From contig DUOH01000038.1 of the NCBI GenBank assembly GCA_012838955.1, positions 1 through 64,000 on the forward strand: a DNA stretch of 64,000 nucleotides. Direction: 5' to 3'. Below are positions 34,946 to 45,278 of the stretch, piece after piece. The notes below the pieces were generated by a model. That model was not told the origin of the DNA, did not search any database, and saw only the letters and a program-made list of their open reading frames with translations. The stretch's first letter is position 1, and every line of letters begins with the position of its first letter. Made by a program: the position numbers and the translations under genes. Source of the stretch: Bacillota bacterium (GTDB lineage Bacteria; Bacillota; UBA4882; UBA10575).

Positions 34946-36649
34946 CTATTTATTTCGCCACAGGTTATTCTCTCTATTCAAATCCGGCCACCAGGCATCA
35001 GGATCCAACCACACTACTTGTACGGGCTCTTCAGTCTCGACGATGACCGTTTCTTTACCATGCTCGGCAAGATCAATCCGGTACCGGATGGTCTCTGTTT
35101 CTGTTTGAACCTCCACATCCACTTGGCCCTTGAACCTGTCCCCCGCACCCGAGAGGAGAACCGCAGTTCGGTACCCCTCCGCCATCTGTTGGCTGGCGCA
35201 GGAGACGATCTCCAGGTCCAGATGGAAGGCATTCTCAAAAAAGTACGCAAAAAACCACTGCAGATCGAGCCCGCTTATTTTCTCCGCAACCGTTTGAAAA
35301 TCTCCGATCGTAACAGTCCCCCCGGTATACTCCTGATATGTTTCTTTCAAAATCTGTAAAAATTCTTCTTCCCCTGTTAGGTAAGAAAGGGCATGCAGAA
35401 CCAAGGGGGTTTTACACTCTGCCAACTGTTGTTGCCAGTCTAAGAAAGGAGTGATCTCGTTCAAAGGCTTCTCATACCAGAGGAACTTCTGTTTAGACAG
35501 GAGATATCTCTCATACCACTGATCTATAATCCCGGACGCCGCCTCAGGAGAGTATACTTCTTTAGCCGCCAGATAGGCGTTGTAGGCGGTCAAACCCGTC
35601 AGCAAGGCCGCTCCCCCGCTGCCTTCCGGTCGCACCGCCCCGCCCCACCAAGCCTGCGCAAGCCCGGCGGCTAGCTCGAAGATAAAATCATTCTTCAATT
35701 CCGCCCCGGCTCCCTCGGTCTCAATCTGATCTTTTCCCTTAAAACCAATTACCGCGCTGTAAAGGTTGGCTCTGGTCTGCGTATCCTGTTTATCTGTAAT
35801 CAAATAGTAGCGGCTTCGCTCCGGCAGCTCCCCAATTCTGGTTGTATAGTATGTATTTAATTCTGTAACCGCCTGTTGCAGTAGTAATCTTTCTTCACCG
35901 GCCAGCGTCCGATCGGCCCAGAACCTGAGTTCTTCCTCCTGCCACAGATTATGCAGGTGTTTGTTGATCAGCAGTAAAGAGAAGGGATGGGAGACTAAAT
36001 ATTCGTGTAACTTCACATCTTCTTTGAGCTCCACAACGGGTGTGGAAAATCCGGAAAAATATGGCTCCCACTCTTGATCAATAATGCAGCGAAAGGTAAT
36101 TGCGCCCTCTGTCAGCCCCAACGGTTGCGGATACCATTTTTGGGCCGAAGAATATAGTAAATAATCTTGAGCAACAGGGGCCTTCCCCGAATAGATTAAG
36201 AAAAGCTGCACATCGTCTCCTGCTTTCAAACGGGGCAAATAAACCCGCCAACATTTGACTTGTCCATGCTTAAACCAACACTTAACCGGTAAATCCTCTT
36301 CATTATACTTTACTGAATCAAATTGAAAGCCTTCATAGAGCATTAAGGGTAAAAACCCTTTAAACTCTTTCTGCACTTCAAAATCGAGCACACATTTGAC
36401 GGTGATAAAATCAGGGGCAAACCTGGCTTCCACATTATATTTGGGCTTACTAAAAGACTGATTATAGAACCCGTCATTCGCTATAACCTGTTCGATTCGT
36501 CGATTGGAAAGACGACCGATCTGGGCGACACAAACTTCTTTAATTGGGGAAATAGCAATTACTACTGCAATCATAAAAAGCGCAATCCTAAAAAAAACTG
36601 AGCCGAACTGCATTAACCCTTTGCTAGCCTTCTGAACCGCTCTAATCAT
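34946..36649 (-). CDS. Exported M1-aminopeptidase-like protein lacking the zinc site
   Basis: 567 residues. A signal or anchor segment (about 15-40) is followed by a beta-rich domain (about 60-215) and a region with M1 gluzincin topology. In active enzymes HExxH-QW-WG and a downstream NEG Glu bind zinc; here the matching stretch is LAQAWWGG (about 330-337), with no HExxH, and LLTGLTAY has Thr for the third zinc ligand. The typical M1 C-terminal motif is kept (GDFQTVAEKISGLDLQWFFAYFFEN, about 444-468, split here for reading). It is therefore likely a catalytically dead M1 relative. It lies 153 bp upstream of the beta-barrel gene on the same strand. Confidence 0.78.
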   Translation of the reverse strand: MIRAVQKASKGLMQFGSVFFRIALFMIAVVIAISPIKEVCVAQIGRLSNRRIEQVIANDGFYNQSFSKPKYNVEARFAPDFITVKCVLDFEVQKEFKGFLPLMLYEGFQFDSVKYNEEDLPVKCWFKHGQVKCWRVYLPRLKAGDDVQLFLIYSGKAPVAQDYLLYSSAQKWYPQPLGLTEGAITFRCIIDQEWEPYFSGFSTPVVELKEDVKLHEYLVSHPFSLLLINKHLHNLWQEEELRFWADRTLAGEERLLLQQAVTELNTYYTTRIGELPERSRYYLITDKQDTQTRANLYSAVIGFKGKDQIETEGAGAELKNDFIFELAAGLAQAWWGGAVRPEGSGGAALLTGLTAYNAYLAAKEVYSPEAASGIIDQWYERYLLSKQKFLWYEKPLNEITPFLDWQQQLAECKTPLVLHALSYLTGEEEFLQILKETYQEYTGGTVTIGDFQTVAEKISGLDLQWFFAYFFENAFHLDLEIVSCASQQMAEGYRTAVLLSGAGDRFKGQVDVEVQTETETIRYRIDLAEHGKETVIVETEEPVQVVWLDPDAWWPDLNRENNLWRNK

Positions 36650-36893
36650 GAAAAATCCTCCGGTGTTTAACTTTTCTTCAATGTTATTGCTTATTTAAAA
36701 AAATATCCTTCAGCGCACAACGGATAGATAGATGTATTAAACAACAATGAAAGGTATATGATGTTATTTCTCCCAAATTTAAGTTGTTCCTTCTTTTCCT
36801 GCGTCTTCTTTGAATTTTTGTTATATTTGTCGAAAAGTTTTCGTAAAAAAAGTCTTGTCTAAAAAATCTTGATAAATAAGACGGAAAAACCCA

Positions 36894-36948
36894 CTCTCCT
36901 TCGCCATATTTTAATCCTTTCCAGAAAGGACTTTACTGGCGAAGAGAG
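36894..36948 (+). promoter_or_regulatory. Nested hairpin in the 5' leader of the DUF1015 gene
   Basis: TTCGCCA (36900-36906) pairs with TGGCGAA (36937-36943), enclosing TCCTTTC/GAAAGGA; outer bases CTCT and AGAG extend it. No U-run follows, so it is not an intrinsic terminator. The rest of 36650-36893 is AT-rich with no gene seen. Confidence 0.5.
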
Positions 36949-36971
36949 AAGAGAAGTAAAGTTATATCAGA

Positions 36972-38381
36972 GTGAAGGGATGTTTGGGGAAAGTGCATTA
37001 TTTACAAGAAAAATTCGCTGAAATCGGACTGACTATTCCGGAAATACTACTGCCCAACGCTGAAGTGGATCTGGAAAAATGGGCTGTAGTAGCCTGCGAT
37101 CAATTTACTTCAGAAAGGGAGTACTGGAGACAAGTGAAGGATTATGTGAATGAACAGCCTTCCACACTTCATCTGATCTTTCCAGAAGTATACCTGGAGG
37201 ATCCGGATACTGAAGAAAGAATCGCTAAAATCCGGCAACATATGACCAACTACTTAGCTAGCAACACCTTCTGCCCGCAACCACCTGGCTTTATTTATGT
37301 TGACCGAAGAACACCGTATACCTACTCTAGAAAAGGCCTGATTGTAGCGGTTGATCTGGAACACTATGACTACCGTCCGGAAGCCAAAACTTTAATTCGC
37401 GCCACTGAAGGTACGATCCTGGATCGTTTGCCTCCCCGAATCAAGATTCGCGAAGGCGCGCCAGTAGAGTTACCGCACATCATGGTCTTAATTGACGACC
37501 CCGAAAAGACGGTGATCGAACCTTTGTCCGCAGAGGTTGATGCGAACAACCTGCAAAAATTATACGATTTTGATCTAATGCTGAACAGCGGGCATCTCCG
37601 GGGATACCTGGTTAATGATGAACGCCTGTTAACTGGGGTTCTTCGGGCGTTGCAAAGATTAACCGAACCCGCCATATATCGGGCTAAGTATCAAGTGGAG
37701 GAACCCCCTTTGCTCTTTGCCGTTGGCGATGGAAACCATTCCTTAGCTACAGCCAAGGCGGTATGGGAGAGGATAAAAGAAGCGCATACCCGCGCGAACA
37801 AGGTAAATGAAGATATTATGAATCATCCTGCCCGGTACGCTTTGGTGGAATTGGTTAACCTCTATGACGAGGGTTTGGTCTTCGAACCCATCCATCGGGT
37901 ATTATTCAGTGTGGATCCCACTGCTGTGCTTGAAGGAATGAAGAATTATTTCTCCTGTGAAATTCAGTACATGAACGGGGTTAACATCCCTGAATATCTG
38001 AAAACTACAAAACAAACTTTTCCGGATGACTGTGCGTGCCGCATTCATCTGATTGGTTTTGTCAGTTCCCAGGGCGCCGGAGTTATTAAGGTTCAGAACC
38101 CTGCTTTTAATCTGGAGGTAGGAACCTTACAGTCTTTCCTCGACGACTATCTACAGAACAACAAATCAGGTAAGATCGATTATATTCACGGAGATGAGGT
38201 AGTTACCACCTTGGGTTCGCAACCGGGAAACCTCGGATTTTACCTCCCGGTTATGGACAAAAGAGACTTGTTTACCACCGTAATTTTAGACGGCGCTCTG
38301 CCCAGAAAGACATTTTCCATGGGAGAAGCCGTGGAAAAACGATTTTACCTTGAATCTCGAATCATTTCGCAACTACGTTAG
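36972..38381 (+). CDS. DUF1015 family protein
   Basis: 469 residues, matching the firmicute DUF1015 type. Recognisable stretches are WAVVACDQFTSEREYW, YVDRRTPY, FAVGDGNHSLATAKAVWE and DYIHGDEVV. The family occurs beside serine/phosphoglycerate genes in other bacteria and its enzymatic role is unknown. No signal peptide, so cytoplasmic. The start used is GTG 36972; internal TTG 36984 or GTG 36993 are alternatives, since AAGGGA and GGGGA lie between them. Single gene unit. Confidence 0.88.
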   Translation: MKGCLGKVHYLQEKFAEIGLTIPEILLPNAEVDLEKWAVVACDQFTSEREYWRQVKDYVNEQPSTLHLIFPEVYLEDPDTEERIAKIRQHMTNYLASNTFCPQPPGFIYVDRRTPYTYSRKGLIVAVDLEHYDYRPEAKTLIRATEGTILDRLPPRIKIREGAPVELPHIMVLIDDPEKTVIEPLSAEVDANNLQKLYDFDLMLNSGHLRGYLVNDERLLTGVLRALQRLTEPAIYRAKYQVEEPPLLFAVGDGNHSLATAKAVWERIKEAHTRANKVNEDIMNHPARYALVELVNLYDEGLVFEPIHRVLFSVDPTAVLEGMKNYFSCEIQYMNGVNIPEYLKTTKQTFPDDCACRIHLIGFVSSQGAGVIKVQNPAFNLEVGTLQSFLDDYLQNNKSGKIDYIHGDEVVTTLGSQPGNLGFYLPVMDKRDLFTTVILDGALPRKTFSMGEAVEKRFYLESRIISQLR

Positions 38382-38438
38382 TGGTTTATACCTAAGCTTA
38401 CCGGTATCGTCTTTTCTTCCTAGGAATTTTCTTAAATG

Positions 38439-38462
38439 ATTAATCATTAGATTAATCATTAG
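38439..38462. repeat. Two tandem copies of a 12-bp AT-rich repeat
   Basis: ATTAATCATTAG occurs twice in a row, preceded by TG to give the palindrome TGATTAATCA. It lies between two convergent genes. It could be a protein-binding site or slippage product. Confidence 0.6.
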
Positions 38463-38513
38463 CAACAACTTTTATAAGTCGCTGTTTATAGCTGAAAAAA
38501 GAAGAACCCATGT

Positions 38514-38552
38514 AGGGAAAGAGCCTTGACTGTTGGTCAAGGCTCTTTCCCT
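38514..38552. terminator. Perfect hairpin between convergent DUF1015 and uvrA genes
   Basis: AGGGAAAGAGCCTTGAC pairs perfectly with GTCAAGGCTCTTTCCCT over a 5-base loop. No U-run follows on either side, so termination is probable but not certain. Confidence 0.65.
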
Positions 38553-38652
38553 CCTCCTGGTCAGGTCGCCAAAGCAAAGCGTCCGGACTTCCTTTCCCCG
38601 GCGTCCATAACCACCAAGCACAGGTTTTATCTTTGTTTACAATTGATCTGCA

Positions 38653-41499
38653 TCAAGCTTCTTTTTTAATCCGCTTGTCCCCTAACACTTTACGCAGAAA
38701 CTGACCGGTGTAGGAGGCGGGTTCCTCCGCCACTTCTTCCGGAGTGCCGGTCGCCACCACCTGCCCACCCCGATCTCCGCCCTCCGGTCCCAGGTCCACT
38801 ATATAATCGGCGGTTTTAATTACATCCAGATTATGCTCGATCACGAGCACGGTATTACCGCTTTCCACCAAACGTTCAAGCACTTCCAGGAGTTTCTGCA
38901 CATCAGCAAAGTGCAGACCGGTGGTGGGCTCGTCCAAAATATAAAGAGTACGGCCATTGCTCCTTCTGGAGAGTTCGGTGGCGAGTTTGACCCGTTGCGC
39001 CTCTCCACCCGAGAGAGTAGTAGCAGGCTGACCCAGTTTAACGTAGCCCAAGCCTACGTCATATAGGGTTTGGATCTTCCTTTGGATCCTGGGGTGATTC
39101 TGAAAAAACTCCAGTGCTTCTTCAACCTGCATCTCCAGGATGTCGGCGATGGTCTTATCTCTATATTTTACCTCCAACGTCTCACGGTTATATCGTCTCC
39201 CCTTGCACACTTCACATGGAACATAGACATCGGGCAGAAAGTGCATTTCGATCTTGATGATCCCATCACCGGAGCATGCCTCACACCTTCCGCCTTTAAC
39301 ATTAAAGGAGAAACGGCCGGGTTTATACCCCCGCATCTTGGCCTCAGTGGTACTGGCAAAGACCTGACGAATATCGTCAAACACCCCGGTGTAAGTTGCA
39401 GGGTTTGACCGCGGTGTCCGCCCGATGGGAGATTGGTCGATATTGATTACCTTCTCTAAATGCTCCACTCCTTTGATCCCGGAATGGGCCCCGGGAACAA
39501 CACGCGCCGCCCGGTTCAGCTTGTGGGCTAAGACGGGGTAGATGATTTCATTAACCAAAGTACTCTTCCCCGACCCCGATACCCCGGTGACGCAGATAAA
39601 GCACCCCAAAGGAAATTTTACATCGATCTGCTTTAGATTGTGCTCACTGGCGCCTTTGACCTCCAGCAACTTGCCATTACCGCTCCGGCGGCGGGCCGGA
39701 ACGGGAACCTGTAGCCTTCCGGAGAGATACTGACCGGTCACCGACTCCGTGCAGGCCATGATGGTCTCCAGATCCCCGCTAGCCACCACTTCACCGCCGA
39801 AATTCCCGGCCCCGGGGCCGACATCGATGATATAATCGGCCTCCCGCATCATTTCTTCATCGTGTTCCACTACGATCAGAGTGTTCCCCAAGTCCCTCAG
39901 ACCTTTTAAGGTGTCGATCAGGCGTTGATTATCCCGCTGATGCAGTCCGATACTGGGCTCATCCAGTATATATAAGACCCCGACCAAGGAGGATCCTACC
40001 TGGGTGGCTAGGCGGATGCGTTGGGCCTCCCCTCCGGATAAAGTGCCTGCCGCGCGATCCAGCGTCAGATAGTCAAGGCCTACATCAATGAGAAACCCCA
40101 GCCTCAGATTGATTTCTTTTAAAACTTGGTGGGCGATGAACCTTTCCTTCTCTGTAAGCGGTAATTTCTGGAGGAACTCCCGTGACTTCATCACAGTGAA
40201 CGCCGTCAACTCACTGATATTTACCCCTCCGACCGTTACCGCCAGACTCTCCCGGCGGAGGCGGGCGCCCCGGCAATCTCCGCAGGGCCGGATCGTCATA
40301 TACTTCTCCTGAATCTCTTGGCGCATGTATTCGGAGTTGGTGTCGCGGTGACGCCGGGCAATATTATTAATAATCCCTTCAAAACGTACCTGTTGGCGCC
40401 ATTCCCTCCCGTTCTCTCCTTTATATGAGATCTCAATCTTTTCTCCCTGCGATCCATAGAGGATCGCATCCAACTGCTTCTTGCTGGCCTTTTTCAAGGG
40501 GAGATCCGGATCAAGGCCATAATGCCTGGCTACGCCCATGAGGTACTGCATGGACCAGGAGGACCGATCGGAACTCCAGGGTAAAACCGCTCCATTATTC
40601 AAAGAGCGCTCCAAATCCAACACCTTGGCCGGGTCGACCTCCATCTTGAACCCAAGACCGTCACAAGACGGGCAGGCGCCATAAGGTGAGTTAAACGAGA
40701 ACATCCTGGGAGTAAACTCTTCAAAACTAAATCCACACTCCGAACAGGCAAAATTTTCACTGAAGAGTTCTTCCTCTCCCTCCAGCGGAGCAATGATCAC
40801 CAGACCCTTCGCTAAACCCAGCGCGGTTTCTATTGAATCAGCCAACCGCGTTTCAATCCCTTCCCTGATGATTAACCGGTCAACCACTACTTCAATCCAG
40901 TGTTTCTTATACTTTTCCAAACGAACCTCTTCGTCCAGGTTCCGGACTTCACCATCTACCCGCACTCGGACAAAACCGTCTTTTTTCAAATCGGCAAATA
41001 CCTTCTCATACTCGCCTTTTCTTCCCCGCACTACCGGAGCTAAGACTTGAAACTTAGTCCCCTCTGCCATCTCCAAAACTCGGTCTACGATCTGTTCTAC
41101 AGTTTGCTTGGTGATGGCCCGGCCACACTCCGGGCAATGGGGGTGTCCGATTCTAGCGTAGAGTAACCGGAGGTAGTCGTAGATTTCAGTCACCGTCCCC
41201 ACTGTGGAGCGGGGATTATTGGAAGTGGTTTTCTGATCAATGGCGATCGCAGGAGAAAGACCCTCAATACTATCTACATCTGGCTTATCCATTTGGCCCA
41301 AAAACTGCCGGGCATATGCGGAGAGCGACTCCACATATCTGCGTTGCCCCTCCGCGTAAATAGTATCAAAGGCCAGCGAAGATTTGCCTGATCCGGAGAG
41401 TCCGGTGAAGACCACCAATTTGTCCCGGGGGATCTCCACATCGATATTCTTCAGATTATGAACCCTGGCGCCTTTGATTACAATCTTATCCTTACTCAT
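38653..41499 (-). CDS. uvrA: Excinuclease ABC subunit A
   Basis: 948 residues, full length. Two ABC modules: Walker [15 protein letters not shown] and [13 protein letters not shown], signatures [13 protein letters not shown] and [13 protein letters not shown], and both zinc-binding Cys sets ([33 protein letters not shown]). It recognises DNA lesions with UvrB in nucleotide excision repair. The start lies 3 bp after the uvrB stop, so the two are co-transcribed, probably under LexA control. Confidence 0.98.
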   Translation of the reverse strand: MSKDKIVIKGARVHNLKNIDVEIPRDKLVVFTGLSGSGKSSLAFDTIYAEGQRRYVESLSAYARQFLGQMDKPDVDSIEGLSPAIAIDQKTTSNNPRSTVGTVTEIYDYLRLLYARIGHPHCPECGRAITKQTVEQIVDRVLEMAEGTKFQVLAPVVRGRKGEYEKVFADLKKDGFVRVRVDGEVRNLDEEVRLEKYKKHWIEVVVDRLIIREGIETRLADSIETALGLAKGLVIIAPLEGEEELFSENFACSECGFSFEEFTPRMFSFNSPYGACPSCDGLGFKMEVDPAKVLDLERSLNNGAVLPWSSDRSSWSMQYLMGVARHYGLDPDLPLKKASKKQLDAILYGSQGEKIEISYKGENGREWRQQVRFEGIINNIARRHRDTNSEYMRQEIQEKYMTIRPCGDCRGARLRRESLAVTVGGVNISELTAFTVMKSREFLQKLPLTEKERFIAHQVLKEINLRLGFLIDVGLDYLTLDRAAGTLSGGEAQRIRLATQVGSSLVGVLYILDEPSIGLHQRDNQRLIDTLKGLRDLGNTLIVVEHDEEMMREADYIIDVGPGAGNFGGEVVASGDLETIMACTESVTGQYLSGRLQVPVPARRRSGNGKLLEVKGASEHNLKQIDVKFPLGCFICVTGVSGSGKSTLVNEIIYPVLAHKLNRAARVVPGAHSGIKGVEHLEKVINIDQSPIGRTPRSNPATYTGVFDDIRQVFASTTEAKMRGYKPGRFSFNVKGGRCEACSGDGIIKIEMHFLPDVYVPCEVCKGRRYNRETLEVKYRDKTIADILEMQVEEALEFFQNHPRIQRKIQTLYDVGLGYVKLGQPATTLSGGEAQRVKLATELSRRSNGRTLYILDEPTTGLHFADVQKLLEVLERLVESGNTVLVIEHNLDVIKTADYIVDLGPEGGDRGGQVVATGTPEEVAEEPASYTGQFLRKVLGDKRIKKEA

Positions 41500-41502
41500 G
41501 AT

Positions 41503-43476
41503 TTATTCCTCCAAAAGCTTCTGCCATTCCAACATCTCATCCCGGAGTTTGGCTGCTGTTTCAAACTCCAACTCTTTGGCGGCCTTCAGCATCTCCTGCT
41601 CCAACCGGGCGACAGTCTTTTCAATCTCAGCCCGGCCGATCTTCTTAGTAGCCACCTCATAGAGGACTTTATCTTCAGCAACTTGTTCTGTGCTGATCAG
41701 ATCCCGTACTGCCTTCTTTATAGTCTCAGGAGTGATGTTATGCTCGGCGTTGTACTGTAATTGCTTTTCCCGCCGGCGCCTGGTCTCTTTCAAGGCCCGC
41801 TCCATAGAGTCAGTGATTACATCAGCATACATAATCACCCGTCCGGAAACATTGCGCGCCGCCCGCCCGATAATCTGGATCAGAGTGGTCTCCGATCGTA
41901 AAAAGCCTTCTTTATCAGCATCCAAGATCGCCACCAGCGTCACTTCGGGCAGATCCAGACCCTCCCGAAGCAGGTTAATCCCAACCAACACATCAAACTT
42001 GCCGAGCCTTAAGTCCCGTAGAATCGAGATCCGATCCAGAGTATGCACCTCACTATGGAGATACTGTACTTTAAAACCGGCTTCTTGCAGATACTCTGTT
42101 AAATCCTCGGCCATCCGCTTGGTCAGGGTGGTCACCAGCACCCGCTCCTGCTTAGCCACTCTGATCCGGATCTCCTCCATTAAGTCGTCAATCTGTCCCT
42201 TAACCGGTCTGACCTCCACCTCCGGATCGACTAAGCCGGTGGGGCGGATGACCTGTTCCACCACTTGCCGGGCTCTGGTCAATTCGTAAGCAGCCGGGGT
42301 GGCGGAGACGTAAACCACCTGATGCACTGCGCGTTCAAACTCGTCAAAACGCAAAGGACGGTTGTCCAAAGCAGACGGCAAGCGGAACCCGTACTTCACC
42401 AGGTTCTCCTTGCGCGCTCTGTCTCCGGCATACATCGCTCGCAACTGAGGCACGGTCACATGGGACTCGTCGATGAAGACCAAAAAATCATCGGGGAAAT
42501 AATCCAGCAGAGTCGCTGGCGCTTCCCCCGGCGCCCGTCCTGTTAGATACCGGGAGTAGTTTTCAATACCCTGGCAATATCCGACTTCCTGCAGCATTTC
42601 CAGATCGAATCTGGTGCGCTGTTCCAAACGTTGCGCTTCCAGAAGTTTCCCTTCACTTCTCAGTTTAGCCAATTCGCTTTCTAATTCTTCCTCGATGCCT
42701 GCGATCGCCAGTTTCATCTTCTCCTCACTGGTGATATAGTGAGTGGCCGGGTAGATGGTGACGGTTTCTTTCTCTCCGAGCACCTCTCCGGTTAAGGGAT
42801 CCACTTCAATCATGCGGTCTATTTCGTCGCCAAAGAGTTCAATCCGGATGATATTTTCTCCATAGACTGGATAAATCTCAATGGTATCCCCTCGCACGCG
42901 AAAGGTACCGCGGGCAAATCCCAGATCGTTTCTGGAGTATTGAATCCCTACCAAACGCCGTAAGATTTTATCTCTATTTCGCACGTCGCCATGCTGCAAC
43001 GATAAGGTCATACCCTTATAATCCTCTGGTGATCCCAGACCATAAATACAAGAGACACTGGCGACAATTAAGACATCCTTCCGCTCAAACAGGGCGGAAG
43101 TGGCGGCGTGGCGCAGTCGGTCAATCTCCTCGTTGATACTGGAATCCTTCTCTATATAAGTGTCAGTCTGCGGGATATAAGCTTCTGGTTGATAGTAATC
43201 ATAATAACTGACGAAATACTCCACGGCATTCTCCGGAAAAAACTCTTTAAACTCACTATATAACTGTGCGGCCAAGGTCTTGTTATGGGCGATCACCAGA
43301 GTCGGCTTGTTCACCCTGGCTACTATATTAGCCATGGTATAGGTCTTGCCTGAGCCGGTGACCCCTAGGAGAACTTGATCCCTGTAGTTCAGTTCCACAC
43401 CGCGCGTCAGGACGGCGATGGCCTCCGGCTGATCCCCGCTGGGCTGATAAGGAGATACCAGTTCAAATCGGGACAT
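41503..43476 (-). CDS. uvrB: Excinuclease ABC subunit B
   Basis: 657 residues. Helicase motifs [25 protein letters not shown] and [15 protein letters not shown], the beta-hairpin [21 protein letters not shown], and the C-terminal UVR motif ([22 protein letters not shown]) for UvrC contact. It verifies damage and recruits UvrC. AAGGAG lies 11 bases before the ATG. A LexA-like box sits 82 bp upstream. Confidence 0.98.
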   Translation of the reverse strand: MSRFELVSPYQPSGDQPEAIAVLTRGVELNYRDQVLLGVTGSGKTYTMANIVARVNKPTLVIAHNKTLAAQLYSEFKEFFPENAVEYFVSYYDYYQPEAYIPQTDTYIEKDSSINEEIDRLRHAATSALFERKDVLIVASVSCIYGLGSPEDYKGMTLSLQHGDVRNRDKILRRLVGIQYSRNDLGFARGTFRVRGDTIEIYPVYGENIIRIELFGDEIDRMIEVDPLTGEVLGEKETVTIYPATHYITSEEKMKLAIAGIEEELESELAKLRSEGKLLEAQRLEQRTRFDLEMLQEVGYCQGIENYSRYLTGRAPGEAPATLLDYFPDDFLVFIDESHVTVPQLRAMYAGDRARKENLVKYGFRLPSALDNRPLRFDEFERAVHQVVYVSATPAAYELTRARQVVEQVIRPTGLVDPEVEVRPVKGQIDDLMEEIRIRVAKQERVLVTTLTKRMAEDLTEYLQEAGFKVQYLHSEVHTLDRISILRDLRLGKFDVLVGINLLREGLDLPEVTLVAILDADKEGFLRSETTLIQIIGRAARNVSGRVIMYADVITDSMERALKETRRRREKQLQYNAEHNITPETIKKAVRDLISTEQVAEDKVLYEVATKKIGRAEIEKTVARLEQEMLKAAKELEFETAAKLRDEMLEWQKLLEE

Positions 43477-43557
43477 GCCATAATCATCTCCTTAGCATAA
43501 TAAAGTCCGATTCTTCTTCACTCTGCATTCATTCATGCATATAGTTAGAGACTCTGT

Positions 43558-43571
43558 CGAACATATATTCG
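43558..43571. promoter_or_regulatory. LexA/DinR box upstream of uvrBA
   Basis: CGAACATATATTCG matches the Gram-positive LexA consensus CGAACRNRYGTTYG at all but one position (A for G at position 10). Its location before uvrB is where SOS boxes are found in Bacillus. Confidence 0.75.
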
Positions 43572-43764
43572 CCATCCTTACGTATAACCCTTCTTTGAAG
43601 CAATGGAAAAGACATTGAGATCAGTTTTCCCCAGATGGTGTCAAAACTGTGATACGCAGGGCATCGTAAACAGACCAGAAGATTAAGTCTCACCCAGCCA
43701 GACTTGGACCAGAAAATTTAACATGATTCCGGAGATTCCTGTCTGTCTCAGAATGGGAAAGATA
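43572..43764. other. Intergenic, nothing recognised
   Basis: No plausible gene, repeat or RNA signature was seen between the LexA-like box and the terminator of the deacetylase gene. Confidence 0.5.
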
Positions 43765-43795
43765 GGAAAAGAAAGAGAAAGCCCGAAAACGGGCT
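43765..43795 (-). terminator. Terminator after the divergent deacetylase gene
   Basis: Minus strand: AGCCCG, TTTT, CGGGCT, then TTCTCTTTCTTTT, 19 bp past the stop. Confidence 0.75.
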
Positions 43796-43813
43796 GTACC
43801 TGTACGCTCAGGA

Positions 43814-45175
43814 TTATCTTCCAACACCGGCCTGACTATCAAGGTGTACTAAACTTGAAACCGGAACGATCTCTACTCCGGCCTGGATAAACCGGGGCAA
43901 GCACTTGGCGATGGCGTGAGCGACTCCCGGACGGGTATGGGCAATCCCCACCGCCGTCCCGTTGGTTAAAGCCTTCTTCAGCAGTATTTCCATTTGGCCT
44001 TCAATCTCATCCACCCCATAGTAATCAATAAACACATCGCGCACAGTAGATGACACTCCGTACTGCACCGCCACTTCCCACGCAACAGAGGTAGCCACCG
44101 TCCTGCTGTCCACGAAAAAAAGGTTTCTGGCCTTCAACTCACTCATGATTAAACCCAGCAGCACCGGGTCTTGAGTGGCTTTCGATCCCATGTGGTTATT
44201 CACTCCGCGCACTCCGGGAATTGCTTCCAGATTCCTTCTTAACTGCTGCAAAGCCTCACTGGCAGTCATCTGGCTGGTGATCCCGCCCGGGCCCCAATCC
44301 ACGGTTGTATCCAAGGGTTCCAAGGGGAGATGCAGGATCACCTCATAACCTTTATCCAGAGCCTGATCAGCGTGGGATACTGAAAATTCTCCTCCGGGCA
44401 GGACGGCAAAGGTCAACGGATACGGGATGGTGAAAAAATCCAACGTGGGTTGGTTCACAAAACCTACATCATCGATGATCAACGCTACTTTTGACCTCGT
44501 CGATGGCCTTAACTCCGGAAATGTCTCCAATCTAGGCGCATATAAGGGTTGTGGTTTGGTCCTCAATAAATCTGGGTTAACCCTGGAAAACAAGGCGGAA
44601 TCGGCGATACCTGCCTCCGCAGCCGCCCTCCCTCCGGCGCCCATCTCCCCCTCGTTCTCTTGACGGAAGAAGTTCATCCTCAATACAACTCCTGCTTCTT
44701 GCGGAACTCCGATCTCCACTTGCATGACGGGTTCAAAACCCACCTGAAGCCAAGAAAGCTTATTGATGGCCACCCCAAGCTGATGCCGGTCCAGGGAGGC
44801 CTGGATCTGATCGACATAGTCCCGCAGTTCCTCCAAGGTAAGCGTAGGAGGAACAGAAAAGCTCCTTTCCCTTACGCCCGATCGGTCATGGTCCGGACCT
44901 CTGCTTGCTATGAACTGGTCCGGGGTTTCCCTTGGCACCCACCCATTTTGCCCAGCTAATAGATTAATGATCTCCTCGATCTGAGCCTGCGCATCAAGTA
45001 CTGATTCTTCTACCTGTTGCTTGCCTTCAATGACCGGTGATGATTCTTCACGGCCCGCTTTTCTATGAAATTCTGAGTTATGCTGGAGGGACATAGTAGT
45101 GAAAACCGCCAAAACCAAAAAAGAAAGATAGATCAGACAGATTTCCAGCCATCCACCGGGTTTGCTAGTGCGCAT
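43814..45175 (-). CDS. Divergent polysaccharide deacetylase (YibQ/DUF610)
   Basis: 453 residues from ATG 45175, preceded by GGAGGAAGG; a TTG at 45193 is the alternative. An N-terminal anchor (about 11-30), a coiled or variable region (to about 220) and a NodB-fold domain with VALIIDDVGF, FAVLPGG, ILHLPLEP, GVNNHMGSKAT, FFVDSRT and IAHTRPG. YibQ-type proteins are thought to remodel envelope glycans; catalytic activity is unproven. In E. coli yibQ lies beside envC; here it follows ctpA and ftsEX, which fits a role in septal wall processing. Confidence 0.9.
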   Translation of the reverse strand: MRTSKPGGWLEICLIYLSFLVLAVFTTMSLQHNSEFHRKAGREESSPVIEGKQQVEESVLDAQAQIEEIINLLAGQNGWVPRETPDQFIASRGPDHDRSGVRERSFSVPPTLTLEELRDYVDQIQASLDRHQLGVAINKLSWLQVGFEPVMQVEIGVPQEAGVVLRMNFFRQENEGEMGAGGRAAAEAGIADSALFSRVNPDLLRTKPQPLYAPRLETFPELRPSTRSKVALIIDDVGFVNQPTLDFFTIPYPLTFAVLPGGEFSVSHADQALDKGYEVILHLPLEPLDTTVDWGPGGITSQMTASEALQQLRRNLEAIPGVRGVNNHMGSKATQDPVLLGLIMSELKARNLFFVDSRTVATSVAWEVAVQYGVSSTVRDVFIDYYGVDEIEGQMEILLKKALTNGTAVGIAHTRPGVAHAIAKCLPRFIQAGVEIVPVSSLVHLDSQAGVGR

Positions 45176-45278
45176 CCTTCCTCCACCTGCCAAAAGAATA
45201 ACCGGTACACCGCTAATGGTCTACCGGTAATCTACATAAACTAAAATACCGATTCATCGCTGGTCTGAAGCAAACCTA

